This document shows, in pieces, positions 15,478 to 22,651 of a stretch of DNA of 24,746 nt; within the stretch, counting starts at the first letter, position 1, and each line of letters starts with the position of its first letter. The translations under genes and the position numbers were made by a program. The notes under the pieces were generated by a model. That model was not told where the DNA came from and searched no databases. It saw only the letters and a program-made list of their open reading frames with translations. Source of the DNA: a virus; the IMG/VR virus record IMGVR_UViG_3300044491_002358, positions 1-24,746 of that record. One strand, 5' to 3'.

Positions 15478-15528
15478 ATGATCTCCTTCTATGTGTGGTG
15501 GCCCGAAGGCCACCCACGGATATGTTGA

Positions 15529-16401
15529 TTATTTTCCTACCCAGTTCTTGCCCGCTTTGTCTAAGATAGCAGACCAACCTGTTGAATCTAGTTCACCATA
15601 AGATGCAGGATGTGAAAGTTGGTTCTTTGTGATGTGTCCTGCAACAGACTCATCCTTCAACAATCTAACCCACGCCGATCTAAGTTTGGCAACATCGGAC
15701 TCACTTATGTTGGCAGAATCTAAATATGTAAACGTCTCGAGGTCATTGTACTTGTACTCTGGGAAAACATTCCTCATTGGTTCCATATCTAATATCTTTG
15801 TTGGTCCTGTGTTCGCCCAACATTTTATACCATTGTTTTTTATTCCACTCAATGCTTTTGGCATGTTTGTGAACAGCATGTCTGTGTCACCTGCTACGAA
15901 ACCAACAAGACTCTTTCCTGATGATCCGTACGGAACAAACTTCATCGGGGTGCCAGTCACTTCTACTAATGGGTCTATCAAGTGTTGCCCATAAGAATTT
16001 GAAACTGCGAAAGTAAGTCTTTTCCCGGCTTTCAATTTTTGAACTGCCACATCTAACGTGTCGGTAGAGCAGAACGCCATTGCTCTTCCCCATCCGGTTC
16101 CGATCCATGATTCAGGTGTCGCCTGTAATTCATTGCCTTCGGTCTCGTGCTCGAGTGTGTTCTGTATCCACACGCTAGGGTTCTTGCTTTTCTTGAGATA
16201 GATGGTTGCTCCTACTGTGCTGTCAACAATGATCTTGTTGAACTTGTATCCTGTTTCTCTTTCAAGAATTGGGATGAACAATTCAGCATTGTCATAGGCA
16301 GTGCCACCTGGAGTACCTGTTACTAGGTAATCGATTGTTTTTGCATTCGCAGACATCATGGTCAACAGCGAAACAAAAAGTGTTATAAGTATTTTCTTCA
16401 T
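15529..16401 (-). CDS. TctC-type periplasmic substrate-binding protein (290 aa)
   Basis: Solute-binding subunit of a tripartite tricarboxylate transporter (TctABC), which imports citrate-like acids or other carboxylates. Signal peptide MKKILITLFVSLLTMMSANA with cleavage after residue 20. Core features: LVTGTPGGTAYDNAELF, FVPYGSSGKSLVGFVAGDTDMLF and GIKCWANTGP, all typical of the Bug/TctC family. The usual length is ~300-320 aa. A fully consensus sigma70 promoter sits upstream and AAAGGAC serves as ribosome binding site. TctA is encoded next to it on the same strand. Confidence 0.88.
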   Translation of the reverse strand: MKKILITLFVSLLTMMSANAKTIDYLVTGTPGGTAYDNAELFIPILERETGYKFNKIIVDSTVGATIYLKKSKNPSVWIQNTLEHETEGNELQATPESWIGTGWGRAMAFCSTDTLDVAVQKLKAGKRLTFAVSNSYGQHLIDPLVEVTGTPMKFVPYGSSGKSLVGFVAGDTDMLFTNMPKALSGIKNNGIKCWANTGPTKILDMEPMRNVFPEYKYNDLETFTYLDSANISESDVAKLRSAWVRLLKDESVAGHITKNQLSHPASYGELDSTGWSAILDKAGKNWVGK

Positions 16402-16432
16402 TTTTTTGTCCTTTTTTAGTTAACTGTAAAAT

Positions 16433-16461
16433 ATTATACAGAAACAAATTAGCGTTGTCAA
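16433..16461 (-). promoter_or_regulatory. perfect consensus sigma70 promoter for tctC
   Basis: Minus strand TTGACA (16461-16456), 17-nt spacer, TATAAT (16438-16433): both boxes perfect. It leaves a ~25-nt leader with a Shine-Dalgarno before the tctC ATG. A 10-bp inverted repeat arm overlaps the -35. Confidence 0.85.
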
Positions 16462-16524
16462 CAGATGCGCTAGACACAAGACAATAGGAGTTAGATATTG
16501 CTATCATGTCGTTACGCATCTGTT
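16460..16524. other. inverted repeat / structured element upstream of the tctC promoter
   Basis: Arms AACAGATGCG (16460-16469) and CGCATCTGTT (16515-16524) match perfectly over 10 bp with 45 nt between. Inside, GACA/TGTC and CAATA/TATTG can pair as further stems. The left arm touches the -35 box. Could be an operator pair, a looped site or a small structured RNA. Confidence 0.5.
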
Positions 16525-16573
16525 TGTGAATGTTGGCCTGATTCGGCGCACGGGCTGGCGTTCTCGTAAGAGT

Positions 16574-16610
16574 AAAAAGAGATCCGGGATTGGCATAATT
16601 TAGATCTCTT
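16574..16610 (-). terminator. intrinsic terminator after tctA
   Basis: On the minus strand AAGAGATC and GATCTCTT (16610-16603 / 16584-16577) form an 8-bp stem with an 18-nt loop, followed by a T run. It lies 76 nt after the tctA stop and separates tctA from the tctC transcript. Confidence 0.6.
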
Positions 16611-16685
16611 AGGCGTCAGTATTTGTCCCGACGTCAATGCATTGCATTGGCGCTACAGAATTATTTATCACGATAATCGAGACGC

Positions 16686-18086
16686 TTACAAATAAGGCAT
16701 GTGTGGTAACAAATCAGAGTACATGTGGAACAGCCTAATCAAAGCACCTTGTATCTGTCCTTGTAACACGAACGCAAAAATTAATATCAATGTGTCCCAT
16801 CTTCTTAGGAGATATCCCAAAGGCAACAGTGCTATGGTTACAATTATGTAGTACATCTGTTGTTGGACAATCGTGCCCATGTAGAAAACCAAACACATCA
16901 ACAGTATGAAAGTACAGGTGTAAAGAACTTTTTGATTTACCTTGAACAACACATGTAGATGTTTGGCAAAGGGCCACGCCGCCAGTAAACACAACGCGTT
17001 CATCACCACAAAGTACATCGCCAGTGTCCCGAACATTCCCGATTCCACCGTGGTCTTCCAATTTACGACCTCCATGTTGTTCTCTATTATGTTCAGCACG
17101 ATTGCTTCGCTGGTTGTGATTGGGATTCCTATCAACAATAACGGTGTCAGTTGGGTCAGCCCCGCGGCATTGTTGGCCGTCTCCGCACTGACCAGGCTCT
17201 TGATGTCTCCGTTCTCGTCATAGATGCCACGCTTCTTGCTTCTGCTCATCTCCCTGATGTAGGCAACGTTGCTGGCCAGTGTAGAAGTCATGTGCGGCAC
17301 GAGTCCACACAGGCTACCTATCACTGTACCCCTGATGCTGGAACCTATGTTTCGCCAAAACTCTTTGAGGTGCTGTATGAACTTGTTGTCCCACAGTTTG
17401 TCTAACACCTTGGAGTCTGGCCTGGGTGAGTTCCATTCTTTCAGAAATATTGGGAAAACAAATAGTGCCACCACCACTGGATACAGTGGCAATCCGAAGT
17501 GTAGATAATAGAATTTCTTATAGTCTATGAGGTACTCGTAGTTGTATTGCATCAGTTCTTTTGAAAAACCTATAGAGCTGAGGAACCAACCTATTGCGAA
17601 CAGCGAGAGGTTGTGATACCACTTCTGGCCTGCATAGGTTATTATCAAAAACAAGGCTACGACAACGAGTATTATCGACTGTACATGGGTGTTGTAAAAA
17701 TTAGATATGGCATACACTCCCACGGGCAATAACAATAACATTATGCCTGACGCGAGGCTGGCTCCGAAGAAACTGCCTATGGCACTGTTGCTGATGGCGT
17801 AGTTGCCCCTACCCGAAAGGAACATCCTGTGTCCTTCTGTGACCGCCGGTAGACTGGAAGTCTCACCAGGGACCGCGAGGGTGGTCGCAACCACACTGCC
17901 TGTGTACTGTGCCGCACCCGCCAGACACATGTAGAATAGAACTATATGGAAAAGATCAAAATCTGTGATGAACGGATACACCATTATCAAAATCACCACA
18001 TTGCCTATTCCGGGTAGCATACCTGCTATCAGTCCAAGCACTATGCCAGACAACATTACCATGGAATTCAATAAAACTAGATCCAT
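16686..18086 (-). CDS. TctA-type membrane subunit of a tripartite tricarboxylate transporter (466 aa)
   Basis: Large membrane channel of the TctABC system, many transmembrane helices over the whole length. Signature motifs: GLIAGMLPGIGNV near residue 18, TTLAVPGETSSLPAVTEGH around 67-85, and the second-half repeat SAETANNAAGLTQLTPLL with GIPITTSEAIV. Slightly shorter than the usual ~500 aa. No TctB-like 4-helix subunit lies in the window. A TTGACT-16-TATAAT promoter at the end of the upstream gene ends six bases before this ATG, with no good Shine-Dalgarno, so the transcript may be leaderless. It probably acts with the TctC encoded next. Confidence 0.9.
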   Translation of the reverse strand: MDLVLLNSMVMLSGIVLGLIAGMLPGIGNVVILIMVYPFITDFDLFHIVLFYMCLAGAAQYTGSVVATTLAVPGETSSLPAVTEGHRMFLSGRGNYAISNSAIGSFFGASLASGIMLLLLPVGVYAISNFYNTHVQSIILVVVALFLIITYAGQKWYHNLSLFAIGWFLSSIGFSKELMQYNYEYLIDYKKFYYLHFGLPLYPVVVALFVFPIFLKEWNSPRPDSKVLDKLWDNKFIQHLKEFWRNIGSSIRGTVIGSLCGLVPHMTSTLASNVAYIREMSRSKKRGIYDENGDIKSLVSAETANNAAGLTQLTPLLLIGIPITTSEAIVLNIIENNMEVVNWKTTVESGMFGTLAMYFVVMNALCLLAAWPFAKHLHVLFKVNQKVLYTCTFILLMCLVFYMGTIVQQQMYYIIVTIALLPLGYLLRRWDTLILIFAFVLQGQIQGALIRLFHMYSDLLPHMPYL

Positions 18087-18092
18087 AACATT

Positions 18093-18120
18093 ATTATAAT
18101 ATGTACATCCTAAAAGTCAA
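18093..18120 (-). promoter_or_regulatory. sigma70 promoter for tctA, leaderless-type
   Basis: Minus strand TTGACT (18120-18115), 16-nt spacer, TATAAT (18098-18093), then six bases to the tctA ATG. The -35 overlaps the last codons of the PP-loop gene. Confidence 0.65.
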
Positions 18121-19201
18121 TCACTGCGGCCGGGATATACTTTCGTCCGTCACCTAGTATTCCGCTGTCTCCGATCATACATGACGGATGGATTTTTTCA
18201 TTCAACATAGATATCCATTGGTAATACTCTTTGTACTTGCCATTTCGTTCCATCATGAACGCATGCCGAGGTTGCTCCTGCCATGGCAACAGCCAGTCTT
18301 TGCTCTTGCTGTTGTGAAGGATTTCTAGACCTTTGTACATAATCTCTTCATGCACCCATTCATTGTTGGTGGTCCATGTGTGATCATTACCGGTTATGTT
18401 GACAAGTGATCTGTCCTCGTCCGTGGCCGCCGTGTACCAATTCCTGATCTCCTCGCCCACTTTGATCATGATATCATGTGTTTCATAGAACCTCACAGTG
18501 GGTAAATGAAAACTTATCGCGCCCAGTTGATTGACCTCGGAGTCTGCTAGGTACAATGACCAGGTTCCGTGAGTTTTGTTATGTATTGCGTTCTTCCACC
18601 CCTGACCAGTTAGTATAATACCATTGTTGACCCGACGCTCGGGAACCAAGTGGTCTGTGCCTATCCTACAGATGTCGTCCAACATCTCCATTGTTGTCAG
18701 CCTGCACCACAGTATGTGGTCGTGATGTTGCTTTATTGTATTAGCATAGCACTCGTCAATATCGAGATACCTTACCTTTGTTAGTGGAAAACGTTTGACG
18801 TAAGACTCGACATAATGCATGTTCTCTGAAATCTCAAAATTAAAGCCTGTCCTGTTTGATGCGGGATCGCCGTGCACCTGCATTGATATGAGGTCTATTT
18901 GGCAGTCGGCCTCTTCGGCCGCTCTGAGTATCATGGTGCTGTCGTGGCCGCCGCCCCAACTCAATTCCACGTAATTATACTGCTCACGCAGTGTTCTGAT
19001 CCTGTCCTTGTACAGTTGCATCAGCGTGGATGATGGTGCCGGACCTTGTTTTTTAAACTCTGTGTACATCTTGAGATCGTCGAAGTGTCCACATTCCAGC
19101 ATGGCAATAGTGGATGTGGGATAACGCTTGCCGGTCTTCCGATCTATAATGCCTTCAGCGAAGCCATATAAGTTTCCGGGTGTCGAGGAAACTTTATCCA
19201 T
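18110..19201 (-). CDS. PP-loop ATPase, asparagine-synthase-like (363 aa)
   Basis: N-type ATP-pyrophosphatase: the P-loop is LSWGGGHDST at residues 80-89, a variant of the SGGxDS loop of asparagine synthases and thiolases, which activate a carboxyl or carbonyl by adenylation. The N-terminal glutaminase domain of AsnB is missing, so the nitrogen source would be ammonia or another partner. The frame runs on to 19318, but the ATG at 19201 lies 2 nt after the upstream stop, so that start is preferred. Co-transcribed with the 2OG oxygenase. Its product is unknown; amide or amidine formation is plausible. Confidence 0.72.
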   Translation of the reverse strand: MDKVSSTPGNLYGFAEGIIDRKTGKRYPTSTIAMLECGHFDDLKMYTEFKKQGPAPSSTLMQLYKDRIRTLREQYNYVELSWGGGHDSTMILRAAEEADCQIDLISMQVHGDPASNRTGFNFEISENMHYVESYVKRFPLTKVRYLDIDECYANTIKQHHDHILWCRLTTMEMLDDICRIGTDHLVPERRVNNGIILTGQGWKNAIHNKTHGTWSLYLADSEVNQLGAISFHLPTVRFYETHDIMIKVGEEIRNWYTAATDEDRSLVNITGNDHTWTTNNEWVHEEIMYKGLEILHNSKSKDWLLPWQEQPRHAFMMERNGKYKEYYQWISMLNEKIHPSCMIGDSGILGDGRKYIPAAVIDF

Positions 19202-19203
19202 AT

Positions 19204-19923
19204 CTACTTGATTCTTTTGCGACCCACCACGGTAAGGGAATTCCTTTCCGCATTGGAGTTGTTGAATGTGTGGTGTGGGAAGAACCACGGCCACTCGTAG
19301 AAATCTCCCATCTTCCAATTTTGTGCTATGCTTTCTCCCATGCCGAACCCTTGTCCGTACGCCCAGTCGTCGAGGAACATGACACCTATACGTACCTCAC
19401 CACTCAGTATGGGGTCTTCTAGGGAGTTGTGTAGATTGCTCATCTGTCTGTGTACATCCACGTGTGATGCCGTCATCTCGCCGGCGGGTTGTTGGAATCT
19501 AGAGAAACGCAGTTTCTCCCACCCCATGGGTTCTAAAAAATCTTTCAGTGCGGCGTGTACATCCATGGCGAGAGCCTTGTCGCCTGTCTGTTCTACTATC
19601 TGTCTGTTCGTCTTGGTCACGTCTTTCGTGTCGTCACAATAGATGTTGAGTTCATGAATGTAACTGATTTTAGGCCTCGCGGTGTTCAGTTGTGGCTGTA
19701 TACCAAACGTAGAACCATTACCTACTATAGCAGGAATGTCCCAGTCCGTCATCCTCTCCTGCGTTATCCCGTGCTTCTCGAACGAGTCCCAGAAGTTTCC
19801 ATGCTTGATGTATCCGGGCCTGTGTTTGTTCAGCTCATACAGCCTCCATGAGTTCACTTGACTTGCGCCCCATGGTTTTATGTTTTTTTTCAGAGGTTGT
19901 TTGTCTAGATCGGTATTGTACAT
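19204..19923 (-). CDS. 2-oxoglutarate/Fe(II)-dependent oxygenase-like protein (239 aa)
   Basis: Jelly-roll oxygenase signature: HVD (His154, Asp156) after AGEMTAS, then WKMGDFYEWPWFFPHHTFNN, where His217 or His218 supplies the third iron ligand, and an Arg (227 or 235) near RNSLTVVG for 2-oxoglutarate. Such enzymes hydroxylate amino acids, sugars or nucleic-acid bases. A leader with AAAAAAGGA precedes the ATG and a TTGACA-type promoter lies at 19959-19987. First gene of the oxygenase/PP-loop operon, so both probably act on one metabolite. Confidence 0.65.
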   Translation of the reverse strand: MYNTDLDKQPLKKNIKPWGASQVNSWRLYELNKHRPGYIKHGNFWDSFEKHGITQERMTDWDIPAIVGNGSTFGIQPQLNTARPKISYIHELNIYCDDTKDVTKTNRQIVEQTGDKALAMDVHAALKDFLEPMGWEKLRFSRFQQPAGEMTASHVDVHRQMSNLHNSLEDPILSGEVRIGVMFLDDWAYGQGFGMGESIAQNWKMGDFYEWPWFFPHHTFNNSNAERNSLTVVGRKRIK

Positions 19924-19958
19924 ATTGTTTCTAATCCTTTTTTAGTATGCCAATACCA

Positions 19959-19987
19959 AGTTTACTTATTTTGATACAGTGTGTCAA
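19959..19987 (-). promoter_or_regulatory. possible promoter for the oxygenase/PP-loop operon
   Basis: Minus strand TTGACA (19987-19982), 17-nt spacer, TAAACT (19964-19959). Perfect -35, weak -10. The leader carries an A-rich ribosome binding site. Confidence 0.45.
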
Positions 19988-19994
19988 CTGTATT

Positions 19995-20243
19995 TTACGG
20001 GCACCAATACTTGCGATCTAGTTCCAGTGTGTCGAAGAACCTCTTCTGTGATTGTTTGTAGGAGCAACCATTCCACCAGTCCTGGCCTTCTATGTCCATG
20101 CGACACAATTCACAGTCACCAATCACCCAGGTGGGATCATACCAGACCGGATTGCCACGCCATGGCGTGATGCAGTGCGTGTGTAACCACACCGGCTTGC
20201 GTGTCATGATGTAGATCATCTTGCGTTTCTCCACAGTGTACAT
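19995..20243 (-). CDS. small cysteine- and tryptophan-rich phage protein (82 aa)
   Basis: The frame extends to 20348, but that start overlaps the 48-residue ORF upstream. The ATG at 20243 follows a TGTAAATA box by five bases and is preferred. The product contains CITPW, CELCRMDIEG, DWWNGC and a terminal WCP, so a metal-binding or disulfide-bonded fold is possible. No recognised family. Confidence 0.5.
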   Translation of the reverse strand: MYTVEKRKMIYIMTRKPVWLHTHCITPWRGNPVWYDPTWVIGDCELCRMDIEGQDWWNGCSYKQSQKRFFDTLELDRKYWCP

Positions 20244-20248
20244 AAAAA

Positions 20249-20256
20249 TATTTACA
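20249..20256 (-). promoter_or_regulatory. late-type box TGTAAATA at a start codon
   Basis: Minus-strand TGTAAATA ends five bases before the ATG at 20243. Same octamer and near-identical spacing as at 13460-13467. Confidence 0.35.
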
Positions 20257-20284
20257 CCGCGGAAACGCAAGAAATAGTTTGCTA

Positions 20285-20431
20285 TTAATTGAATGTCTTC
20301 TGTGATCCGAAGAACCTGGCGATCCTTGTGTATAGTTTGGATACCCACTCCGGTCTAGGCACGGCCCAAGTCACTGCTATAGCACTGACGAGCAATCCCA
20401 ATTCCATAAGTTCGTGTAATAAAAAGCTCAT
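20285..20431 (-). CDS. small membrane-associated ORF (48 aa)
   Basis: Starts MSFLLHELMELGLLVSAIAV with one hydrophobic segment, then VPRPEWVSKLYTRIARFF and a basic end. An AGGAG Shine-Dalgarno sits at ideal distance and a 9-bp hairpin precedes it, so translation is likely. Overlaps no better candidate frame. Unknown function. Confidence 0.55.
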   Translation of the reverse strand: MSFLLHELMELGLLVSAIAVTWAVPRPEWVSKLYTRIARFFGSQKTFN

Positions 20432-20444
20432 GTGTTTCTCCTAG

Positions 20445-20467
20445 TTGCGAATAGTTATTATTCGCAA
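20445..20467 (-). other. strong hairpin before the 48-aa ORF
   Basis: Perfect 9-bp stem TTGCGAATA/TATTCGCAA with a 5-nt loop, immediately upstream of the Shine-Dalgarno of the 48-aa ORF. No T run follows on either strand, so a processing or protective mRNA structure is more likely than a terminator. Confidence 0.55.
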
Positions 20468-20515
20468 GTACTTATTCATGACTATGTTACCAATGCTGTT
20501 TTTTGGTGTGTTGTT

Positions 20516-21469
20516 TTATTTTGAGTGTGTGACCTTTTCTCTCTGGAGATCGTTTGTCATGCAGTGCAGTCCATTGTCCCAAAAAAGATGATGTCTGAAC
20601 GGGACGGTGTGTACGGTGATTCCCAGCGTCTCAAGTTTTTCGTATACCTCGCTGTTTTGACTGATAGCCACGACATTCTTATCATCTATTATTGAAAGAT
20701 TAAGATCGAACAGCGTTTCCTCGCAATAGCCCACCCAATTAGAAAGATAGTCGTCGACAAATTTTATGTCTTGGTTGTTCAGTGTTTCTTTGGCCACCAG
20801 GAACCTGCCTCTGGTTTTGAGTAGCTCGTTCTTTTTTTTCCATTCTAAATAATTCGTCCAGTCGTTGATCTCGCCACCCGCAGATGTTGACAGTTGAAAA
20901 ACAGGAGTGTCTGGCCAATATTTTTGGAAGTTCAATACGTTACCGTTGGTCAGCCATATCTTGTCAGCGACATTACAATAGATCCCGTCGGCGTGTCCTT
21001 CATTGAATGCCGTGATGATCTTTCTCTTCGGTGACAATTCGTTTTTCCACCACACGTAAGACTCGTGTGGCTCAATTCCATCCAGTATTGCGTAGTCATG
21101 ATGAATGTAAATGTCGGGTGCATAACTTCCTCGGTAGGGCACTTGTATTTTGTTGGGCACCGACGAATAAAATTCTGATAGACAGTCTAGATTTTGAGTG
21201 ATGTACATCTTGTCGTCGACAACCACAAAGACATCTCTCATGCCAAGGGAATTCTCAATTTTTTTAACAGGATATGTTAAAACAGTGACCCCGAGCGACT
21301 CGTAGGTGCTTTTGATCACTTGGAGGTCTTCGTGGGTTTCTTCCACCACTTTTTGTATCTTGTAAGGCATGGGCTTGCCCGTTATGTCAATTATCGTTTC
21401 AACTGAGGGTATATTGCCCAGCAACACTGTCTGTAAACGATTGATGCTGTTGGGAGCCCATAGTTCCAT
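20516..21469 (-). CDS. amidinotransferase-family enzyme (317 aa)
   Basis: Guanidino-group modifying enzyme of the arginine:glycine amidinotransferase superfamily. The C terminus has the catalytic block HHLFWDNGLHCMTNDLQRE with nucleophile Cys303 after His302; GMRDVFVVVDD supplies the acidic segment and AFNEGHADG the catalytic His. Possible products are guanidino compounds from arginine. The frame extends upstream to 21508, but the ATG at 21469 overlaps the bL33 stop as TAATG and gives a natural N terminus (MELWAPNSINRLQTVLLGN). The match to transferase versus hydrolase members cannot be decided from sequence alone. Confidence 0.82.
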   Translation of the reverse strand: MELWAPNSINRLQTVLLGNIPSVETIIDITGKPMPYKIQKVVEETHEDLQVIKSTYESLGVTVLTYPVKKIENSLGMRDVFVVVDDKMYITQNLDCLSEFYSSVPNKIQVPYRGSYAPDIYIHHDYAILDGIEPHESYVWWKNELSPKRKIITAFNEGHADGIYCNVADKIWLTNGNVLNFQKYWPDTPVFQLSTSAGGEINDWTNYLEWKKKNELLKTRGRFLVAKETLNNQDIKFVDDYLSNWVGYCEETLFDLNLSIIDDKNVVAISQNSEVYEKLETLGITVHTVPFRHHLFWDNGLHCMTNDLQREKVTHSK

Positions 21470-21684
21470 TACTTGCTGTGTGGTGGCAGTTTCTTCTCTA
21501 CCCACCATATGTGCTTCTGTGTGATGGGGTCGAATTTGCGCATTCTTAGTTTCTGATTCTGTTTCTCTCCCTTGCCGGGCTTTGTGGCGTAGTAATAGAA
21601 TGCATGGTCCTTCATGCTCGGATCTTCCGGGACCAATCTAACTTTTACGTAGGGTTTTTTTGACTTGGGCTTTTTTGCGGCCAT
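21469..21684 (-). CDS. bL33-like ribosomal protein (71 aa)
   Basis: The end RMRKFDPITQKHIWWVEKKL matches the bL33 signature LxLRKYDPxxRKHVxxKExK, and VKVRLVPEDP matches its IKIKLVS start. An insertion (SMKDHAFYYYATKPGKGEKQ) replaces the short Zn-knuckle loop, and basic N-terminal AAKKPKSKKP suits rRNA contact. At 71 aa it is longer than host L33 (~55). It could replace host bL33 in the large subunit and shape phage translation. Coupled to the amidinotransferase by TAATG and overlapped by the small membrane ORF at its 5' end. Confidence 0.7.
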   Translation of the reverse strand: MAAKKPKSKKPYVKVRLVPEDPSMKDHAFYYYATKPGKGEKQNQKLRMRKFDPITQKHIWWVEKKLPPHSK

Positions 21685-21754
21685 GTAGATATCCTAGTTG
21701 ATATGCCACTGCTATGAACGTGGCGATTATTAGTGTGTGCCAGATGTAAAACAT
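21638..21754 (-). CDS. small membrane ORF overlapping bL33 (38 aa)
   Basis: MFYIWHTLIIATFIAVAYQL forms one hydrophobic helix, followed by GYLHGRKKAQVKKTLRK, a basic tail. It starts 7 nt after the clpP stop and overlaps the bL33 gene by 47 nt in another frame. The helix-plus-basic-tail pattern supports a real gene, but the ribosome binding site is weak. Confidence 0.5.
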   Translation of the reverse strand: MFYIWHTLIIATFIAVAYQLGYLHGRKKAQVKKTLRKS

Positions 21755-21760
21755 GTGCTA

Positions 21761-22363
21761 TTAATTAGCCTGGTCGTCGTCGACCCTTGTAGTTATTATC
21801 CTGTCGGCCAGTCCGTACCCCACCGCTTCTGTGGGGGTCATGAACTTGTCACGTTCCATGTCCGCTTTCAATTTCTCCAGTGGTTGTCCTGTCGTCTTCT
21901 CGTAGATCTCTGTCAGCTCTTTCTTCCAACGTAGCAGTTCGTTGGCCCTGATCTCCACGTCGGTGGCCTGACCACTCGCTCCGCCCAATGGTTGGTGGAT
22001 CATGTGTCGTGCGTGTGGCAACATCAGTCTCTTGCCTTTGGTGCCCGCACTCGCTAGGAGTGAGCCCATGCTACACGCCTGGCCCACCACTATGGTCTGT
22101 ATGTCTGATCTCACATACTGCATGGTGTCGTATATGGCCATGCCCGCCGTTACCAGACCGCCCGGCGAATTGATATACAGTGTGATATCCTTCGAGGCGT
22201 CTTGTGATTCCAAGAACAACAGTTGGGCACACAGCACTGAAGCGGTGTGTTCCTCTATCGGTCCTTCCAACATGATTATCCTGTCCCGGAGCAATCTACT
22301 GAAAATGTCGTAGGATCTTTCGCCCTTGGATGTCTGTTCTATCACTATTGGTGTAAGTGGCAT
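21761..22363 (-). CDS. clpP: ClpP serine protease subunit (200 aa)
   Basis: Proteolytic barrel subunit that degrades substrates delivered by a host ClpX or ClpA unfoldase. Complete catalytic triad: Ser98 in GQACSMGS, His123 in [10 protein letters not shown] and Asp172 in ERDKFMTP. The length (200) and start [24 protein letters not shown] match bacterial ClpP without a propeptide. A strong promoter (TTGACT-17-TATTAT) has its -10 six bases before the ATG with no Shine-Dalgarno, suggesting a leaderless mRNA. First gene of the operon with the small membrane protein, bL33 and amidinotransferase. No phage unfoldase is seen, so it depends on host partners. Confidence 0.96.
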   Translation of the reverse strand: MPLTPIVIEQTSKGERSYDIFSRLLRDRIIMLEGPIEEHTASVLCAQLLFLESQDASKDITLYINSPGGLVTAGMAIYDTMQYVRSDIQTIVVGQACSMGSLLASAGTKGKRLMLPHARHMIHQPLGGASGQATDVEIRANELLRWKKELTEIYEKTTGQPLEKLKADMERDKFMTPTEAVGYGLADRIITTRVDDDQAN

Positions 22364-22366
22364 AGT

Positions 22367-22384
22367 GTTATAATATGCTATAAC
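22367..22384. promoter_or_regulatory. inverted repeat GTTATA-N6-TATAAC over the clpP -10 box
   Basis: Perfect 6-bp arms GTTATA (22367-22372) and TATAAC (22379-22384) with six bases between, covering the -10 box. The same hexamers, head to head, cover the -10 box at 24611-24624, suggesting a shared repressor or activator site. Confidence 0.5.
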
Positions 22385-22398
22385 CTGTGATCAGTCAA
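22370..22398 (-). promoter_or_regulatory. sigma70 promoter for clpP, leaderless-type
   Basis: Minus strand TTGACT (22398-22393), 17-nt spacer, TATTAT (22375-22370), then six bases to the clpP ATG. Each box has one mismatch to consensus. Confidence 0.7.
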
Positions 22399-22417
22399 CC
22401 TTTAAATATCTGCACTA

Positions 22418-22651
22418 GTGAGATGGTTCCTGATCGTGTATTTCCTCACCATGGGCACGGATGGTAATATGACATGGCGCACCGCCGAGGAGCTGGGACG
22501 CGACGGTTGGCATCGCATGGAGCACCCTGACTCTGAGAGTTGCCGACAGGCACAGGACCGATTCACCGAGAACACCAATGGCGCCTTGATGAGGGCCGCC
22601 TGTGAATACCGTGCTTCAGAGATTACGGTTGGGCAACTGCCACCACTGTAA
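22418..22651 (+). CDS. small protein of unknown function (77 aa), GTG start
   Basis: GTG start, then a hydrophobic stretch RWFLIVYFLTMG that may be a signal or anchor. The rest is polar and cysteine-containing (two Cys), ending ASEITVGQLPPL. A TTTAAATA box ends nine bases before the GTG. An ATG inside the hydrophobic stretch is an alternative start. Divergent from clpP; its 3' end overlaps the Stf0-like gene tail by 36 nt, tail to tail. Function unknown. Confidence 0.5.
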   Translation: MRWFLIVYFLTMGTDGNMTWRTAEELGRDGWHRMEHPDSESCRQAQDRFTENTNGALMRAACEYRASEITVGQLPPL

